DNA from: JAAEEP01 sp035529155 | GTDB taxonomy: Archaea; Thermoplasmatota; Thermoplasmata; Methanomassiliicoccales; JAAEEP01 | Reading direction: 5' to 3' | Assembly: GCA_035529155.1 (NCBI GenBank) | Contig: DATKXF010000019.1 | Span: 1-6,209 of the forward strand | DNA length: 6,209 bases | Shown: positions 5,308 through 6,209 of the stretch, piece by piece | How the letters are laid out: every line of letters begins with the position of its first letter | How positions within the stretch are numbered: position 1 is the stretch's first letter | Position numbers and translations under genes: made by a program | Notes under the pieces: generated by a model | Told to the model about the DNA's origin: nothing | Database searches by the model: none | Seen by the model: the letters and a program-made list of their open reading frames with translations, nothing else

Positions 5308-6209
5308 ATGGATCTCGGCAAGTTAAGGATGAATCTTAGTGGTTGGATTCGAAGCCTTGGACCATGGCAGAAAATCGCCCTTCTACTTCTGATCGTCATC
5401 ATTTATTACGGGACGACGATCGCTGTCCACAACTTATATCTTATGGATTGGTTCACGGGATGGGCGGGTCCTTCACCTGATCTCCCTGTCTATCAGGAGA
5501 GGGCCCAGAACATCTTGGATGGAATGATACCCTACAGGGACTTCTATGCGGAGAGTCCACCCATCATCAACTACCTCCTGGTGCCGCCCCAGGGTTTGGG
5601 GGGCGAGGGTTGGATATACGCAGCCTATTTCTCGTTCTTTACATTCTTGACCGGAGCTGTCATGTATTTGGTCCTTAGGCGATTTGACGAGCATCTTGCA
5701 TTCGTGTCTGGCGTGCTCTTCGTTCTCTCGCCATTTGCATACTTCGAGTCAACATGGGGAATACAGGATGAATCTATCGTGGTGTTCTTCTTCATCCTAC
5801 CGCCACTGCTGATTGTGGCCAAGCTGGTTCGTGAGGCGTCCGTGTCCCTTGGCGTGGGCATCATGACCAAGATGCTTTCTGTGATCATGCTTCCACTAAT
5901 ATTCCTTGAGAAGCGGCCGCTCAAGAAGCATCTTGAACATTTCCTGCTGATCGCCCTGACAGTATTCCTCATTTCTTTACCGTTCCTCATCATCTGCCCT
6001 GAGGAATTCCTCAAGTTCCCTCAATATTACTGCCTGGATGTAGATGGAGCAGTGGTGGGTGGAATGTCATTCTGGCACTTCCTTGAGGAAGGTGGGTTGA
6101 AGATCCCCGGAGAGGTCAGCATGATAATCACGGCCGCTGCATTCCTGGTAGCGATCTACTACGTCTACAGGAAGCGCATTCCGATCTGGCAATCATCCCT
6201 CATACTTGT
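5308..6209 (+). CDS. Multi-pass membrane glycosyltransferase, GT-C fold, GT87/DUF2029-like (3' end outside window)
   Basis: An open frame of 300 codons continues past the right edge. A short cytosolic N-terminus with basic residues is followed by a membrane helix (about 22-40), then an extracytoplasmic loop with PDLPVYQERAQNILDGMIPY. An acidic residue (D58) in the first loop, followed by a GxxPYRDFYxExPP pattern (72-85), is characteristic of GT-C enzymes that use lipid-phosphate sugar donors. Further hydrophobic segments lie near 103-123, 129-149, 153-172, 180-200, 210-230 and 270-287; WGIQDES (150-156) offers further acidic residues between helices. It probably transfers a sugar from a polyprenyl-phosphate donor to a lipid or protein outside the membrane, but donor and acceptor cannot be told. 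It starts 16 nt after hjc with no clear promoter, so it is probably co-transcribed with that gene. The exact family assignment is an inference. Confidence 0.78.
   Translation, partial: MDLGKLRMNLSGWIRSLGPWQKIALLLLIVIIYYGTTIAVHNLYLMDWFTGWAGPSPDLPVYQERAQNILDGMIPYRDFYAESPPIINYLLVPPQGLGGEGWIYAAYFSFFTFLTGAVMYLVLRRFDEHLAFVSGVLFVLSPFAYFESTWGIQDESIVVFFFILPPLLIVAKLVREASVSLGVGIMTKMLSVIMLPLIFLEKRPLKKHLEHFLLIALTVFLISLPFLIICPEEFLKFPQYYCLDVDGAVVGGMSFWHFLEEGGLKIPGEVSMIITAAAFLVAIYYVYRKRIPIWQSSLIL

Noticed and set aside
5625..6014. 129-codon minus-strand frame opposite the membrane glycosyltransferase
   Set aside because: Rich in Arg, Ser, Thr and Met, as expected from the antisense of a hydrophobic membrane protein; no family recognised.
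1..6209. Undescribed multi-gene system, mobile element, CRISPR array or RNA gene
   Set aside because: All genes fit known housekeeping or surface families. I saw no direct repeats of array type, terminal inverted repeats, integrase or transposase, and no tRNA- or rRNA-like sequence.

Overview
The window is an ordinary, gene-dense archaeal chromosome segment. Archaeal-type fructose-bisphosphate aldolase/phosphatase, short archaeal triosephosphate isomerase, archaeal AspRS and Hjc resolvase occur together, with TATA boxes close to start codons and few strong ribosome binding sites. The Hjc has an insertion and a C-terminal extension that I recall from the Thermoplasmatota (Methanomassiliicoccales and uncultured relatives). 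That phylum is my best guess, but it is an inference without a search.

Minus-strand half (1-3211), read right to left: a small [4Fe-4S] ferredoxin; then, from its own promoter, the bifunctional FBP aldolase/phosphatase; then triosephosphate isomerase, which starts on a TTG inside the last codons of the phosphatase gene. A stem-loop with a T-rich tail follows. Last comes a secreted protein with a lamin-tail domain and the start of a phospholipase D-like domain, which runs off the left edge. The two enzymes form a compact gluconeogenic pair: TPI interconverts GAP and DHAP, and FBPA/P condenses them to FBP and hydrolyses it to fructose 6-phosphate.

The divergent intergenic region (3212-3396) separates the ferredoxin from the plus-strand genes and holds a clear TATA box for aspS.

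Plus-strand half (3397-6209): aspartyl-tRNA synthetase, the Holliday junction resolvase Hjc 47 nt later, and 16 nt after that a multi-pass membrane protein resembling GT-C glycosyltransferases (GT87/DUF2029-like), which runs off the right edge. These three share direction and tight spacing but no obvious pathway.

I see no RNA gene, CRISPR array, insertion sequence, phage gene or defence cassette. Nothing supports a new multi-gene system. The points worth a second look are the surface LTD-PLD protein, the TTG-coupled FBPA/P-TPI pair, the AspRS tRNA-discrimination residues, the Hjc insertion and some inverted repeats around promoters.
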